From positions 1 through 64,000 of the forward strand of contig NZ_AMRK01000011.1 of assembly GCF_000299875.1 (NCBI RefSeq): 64,000 nt of DNA. Direction: 5' to 3'. A model generated the notes under the pieces. That model did not search any database. It saw only the letters and a list, made by a program, of their open reading frames with translations, and had not been told where the DNA came from. The stretch comes from Celeribacter baekdonensis B30 (GTDB lineage Bacteria > Pseudomonadota > Alphaproteobacteria > Rhodobacterales > Rhodobacteraceae). Of this stretch, positions 62,792 through 64,000 are shown piece after piece (positions within the stretch are counted from its first letter, which is position 1; every line of letters begins with the position of its first letter). The translations under genes were made by a program, and so were the position numbers.

Positions 62792-63754
62792 ATGGACTAT
62801 CTCACGATCATCCAAATCCTCGACAGCACCGTGCGCCTTGCCACGCCTTTGCTTTTGACCTGTCTCGCCGGGCTGTTTTCCGAACGCGCAGGCGTCGTTG
62901 ACATCGGGCTTGAGGGCAAACTCTTGGCGGCGGCCTTTTTGGCCGGGGCTGCGGCCTCTGTCACCGGGTCGATTTGGATCGGCCTTTTGGCAGGCGTGGC
63001 CGGGTCTTTGGCGTTTTCCATGATCCACGGGCTGGCCTCGATCACCTTCAAAGGCGATCAACTGATCTCCGGCGTGGCGCTGAACTTTCTCGCCGCCGGT
63101 CTGACCGTTGTCGTGGGCCAAAGTTGGTTTAAGCTCGGCGGACGCACGCCCTCGCTCCCCACGGATGCGCGGTTTGGCGAATGGAACCTGCCGTTTTCCG
63201 ATGCCTTGGCGAATGTGCCCTTCATCGGGCCTCTCTACCATGAGCTGATTTCTGGCCACACCGCATTGACCTATATGGCGCTGCTTGCTGTGCCACTGTC
63301 GTGGTGGGTGCTTTATCGTACCCGCTTTGGTCTGCGCCTGCGCGCCGTGGGGGAAAACCCCTCAGCGGTCGATACGGCGGGCGTGTCGGTGGTCAGACTG
63401 CGCTTTGCGGCACTGGTCATCGCGGGCGTGTTGTGCGGCATGGCCGGCACTTACCTTGCCTCTCTCGCGGCGGGTTTCGTCAAAGACATGTCGGCAGGAC
63501 GCGGCTACATCGCCCTGGCTGCGTTGATTTTCGCCAAATGGCGGCCTTGGTATGCGCTCTCCGCCACGATGTTGTTCGGCCTGCTGGAGGCCATTGGCAA
63601 CCGTTACCAATCCATCACCATGGGAGATTTCACCATCCCCGTGCAGTTCATGCAGGCCCTGCCATACATCCTGACGGTGATCATTTTGGCGGGCTTTGTG
63701 GGCAAAGCCATCCCGCCACGCGCGGGCGGCACACCCTACGTGAAAGAGCGATAA
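62792..63754 (+). CDS. ABC importer permease, BMP/nucleoside type (system 2, second permease)
   Basis: A 320-residue polytopic permease. The LAGLFSERAGVVDIGLEGKL block near residues 25-45 is diagnostic, and GENPSAVDTAGVSVVRLR near 188 is the ATPase-contact segment. ATG at 62792 has AGGAGG seven bases upstream and is preferred over the GTG at 62786 that overlaps the preceding stop. Ends the system 2 operon, with a terminator just after it. Confidence 0.93.
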   Translation: MDYLTIIQILDSTVRLATPLLLTCLAGLFSERAGVVDIGLEGKLLAAAFLAGAAASVTGSIWIGLLAGVAGSLAFSMIHGLASITFKGDQLISGVALNFLAAGLTVVVGQSWFKLGGRTPSLPTDARFGEWNLPFSDALANVPFIGPLYHELISGHTALTYMALLAVPLSWWVLYRTRFGLRLRAVGENPSAVDTAGVSVVRLRFAALVIAGVLCGMAGTYLASLAAGFVKDMSAGRGYIALAALIFAKWRPWYALSATMLFGLLEAIGNRYQSITMGDFTIPVQFMQALPYILTVIILAGFVGKAIPPRAGGTPYVKER

Positions 63755-63772
63755 GCATCCGTAAATGACACG

Positions 63773-63797
63773 AAAGCGGGCCTTCGGGTCCGCTTTT
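63773..63797 (+). terminator. Terminator after the second BMP importer
   Basis: AAAGCGGGCC pairs with GGTCCGCTTT (one G-T pair) around a TTCG loop, followed by TCTG. Lies 18 bases after the permease stop. Confidence 0.85.
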
Positions 63798-63876
63798 CTG
63801 TCTCATACGCCGCGGATCATTTGACGCGCGCGCCAAATCACTGCATTGCTGAAGAAAGACGTCGCGAAAGTCCCCC

Positions 63877-64000
63877 ATGCAAATATTCCTCCCCATCGCA
63901 GAAGTTTCGGTGAACGCCTTCACCCTGCTCGGCATCGGCGGGATTGTGGGCGTGTTGTCGGGCATGTTTGGCGTCGGCGGCGGATTTTTGATCACGCCGC
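63877..64000 (+). CDS. TauE/SafE (TSUP) family permease, 5' part
   Basis: Only the first 41 codons are in the window. The hydrophobic start (MQIFLPIAEVSV, then NAFTLLGIGGIVGVLSGMFG) and the VGGGFLITP motif are diagnostic of the TauE/SafE sulfite-exporter superfamily. These carry sulfite, sulfonates or other organic anions; the substrate cannot be told. The gene runs off the right edge. Confidence 0.85.
   Translation, partial: MQIFLPIAEVSVNAFTLLGIGGIVGVLSGMFGVGGGFLITP

Overview
The window looks like a chromosomal segment from an alphaproteobacterium of the order Rhodobacterales (Roseobacter/Rhodobacter type). The reasons are high GC, a hisS-hisZ-hisG block with the short HisG, a class II (B12-dependent) ribonucleotide reductase, an RpoHII-like sigma factor, DUF1489, an LpoA-like lipoprotein divergent from rsmI, and two BMP-type ABC importers. 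No rRNA, tRNA, CRISPR array or complete insertion sequence was seen. This placement comes from recognising families, not from a search.

Layout. (1) 0-6.4 kb is accessory. An OLD-family ATPase/TOPRIM nuclease and a UvrD-type helicase overlap start-to-stop (Gabija-like). They converge with a three-gene minus-strand cassette: a Lon-like AAA+ ATPase without a protease domain, a DUF6634-like protein and a small charged protein. (2) 6.6-18 kb is core: nrdJ, DUF1489, hisS-hisZ-hisG (successive genes share bases), slyX, dnaE and an overlapping repeat-bearing lipoprotein. (3) 18.1-27.8 kb is a compact purine unit: xdhA-xdhB-xdhC, then ABC ATPase, permease, a DUF2834 membrane protein, second permease and BMP binding protein. 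(4) 28-38 kb holds an AhpD-like protein behind a consensus FNR site, panC-panB, pirin, a 2-hydroxyacid dehydrogenase, an SH3 protein with a KpsS-like protein, a CDF exporter and an M3 oligopeptidase.

(5) 37.8-42.8 kb holds coaBC-dut-moeB (MoeB carries an N-terminal membrane extension), rpoH and cobU-cobC. (6) 42.9-54.7 kb holds a GST gene, comM behind CtrA-like boxes, an esterase and gshB, yraN and rsmI, lpoA-like, glnD, murJ and a rhomboid-fold protein lacking both catalytic residues. (7) 54.8-64 kb holds trpS, an L,D-transpeptidase, usp-DUF2267, nfuA behind an Irr/ICE-like palindrome, rimI, a second complete BMP-type importer and the start of a TauE/SafE permease.

Most likely to repay a second look: the two convergent accessory units at the left end, the pseudo-rhomboid, the membrane-anchored MoeB, the DUF2834 protein inside the purine importer, and four regulatory palindromes (FNR type, Irr/ICE type, CtrA type, and an unassigned one before the GST gene). 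Start sites were chosen by hand from ribosome-binding sites, overlaps and family N-termini. They often differ from the longest open frame.
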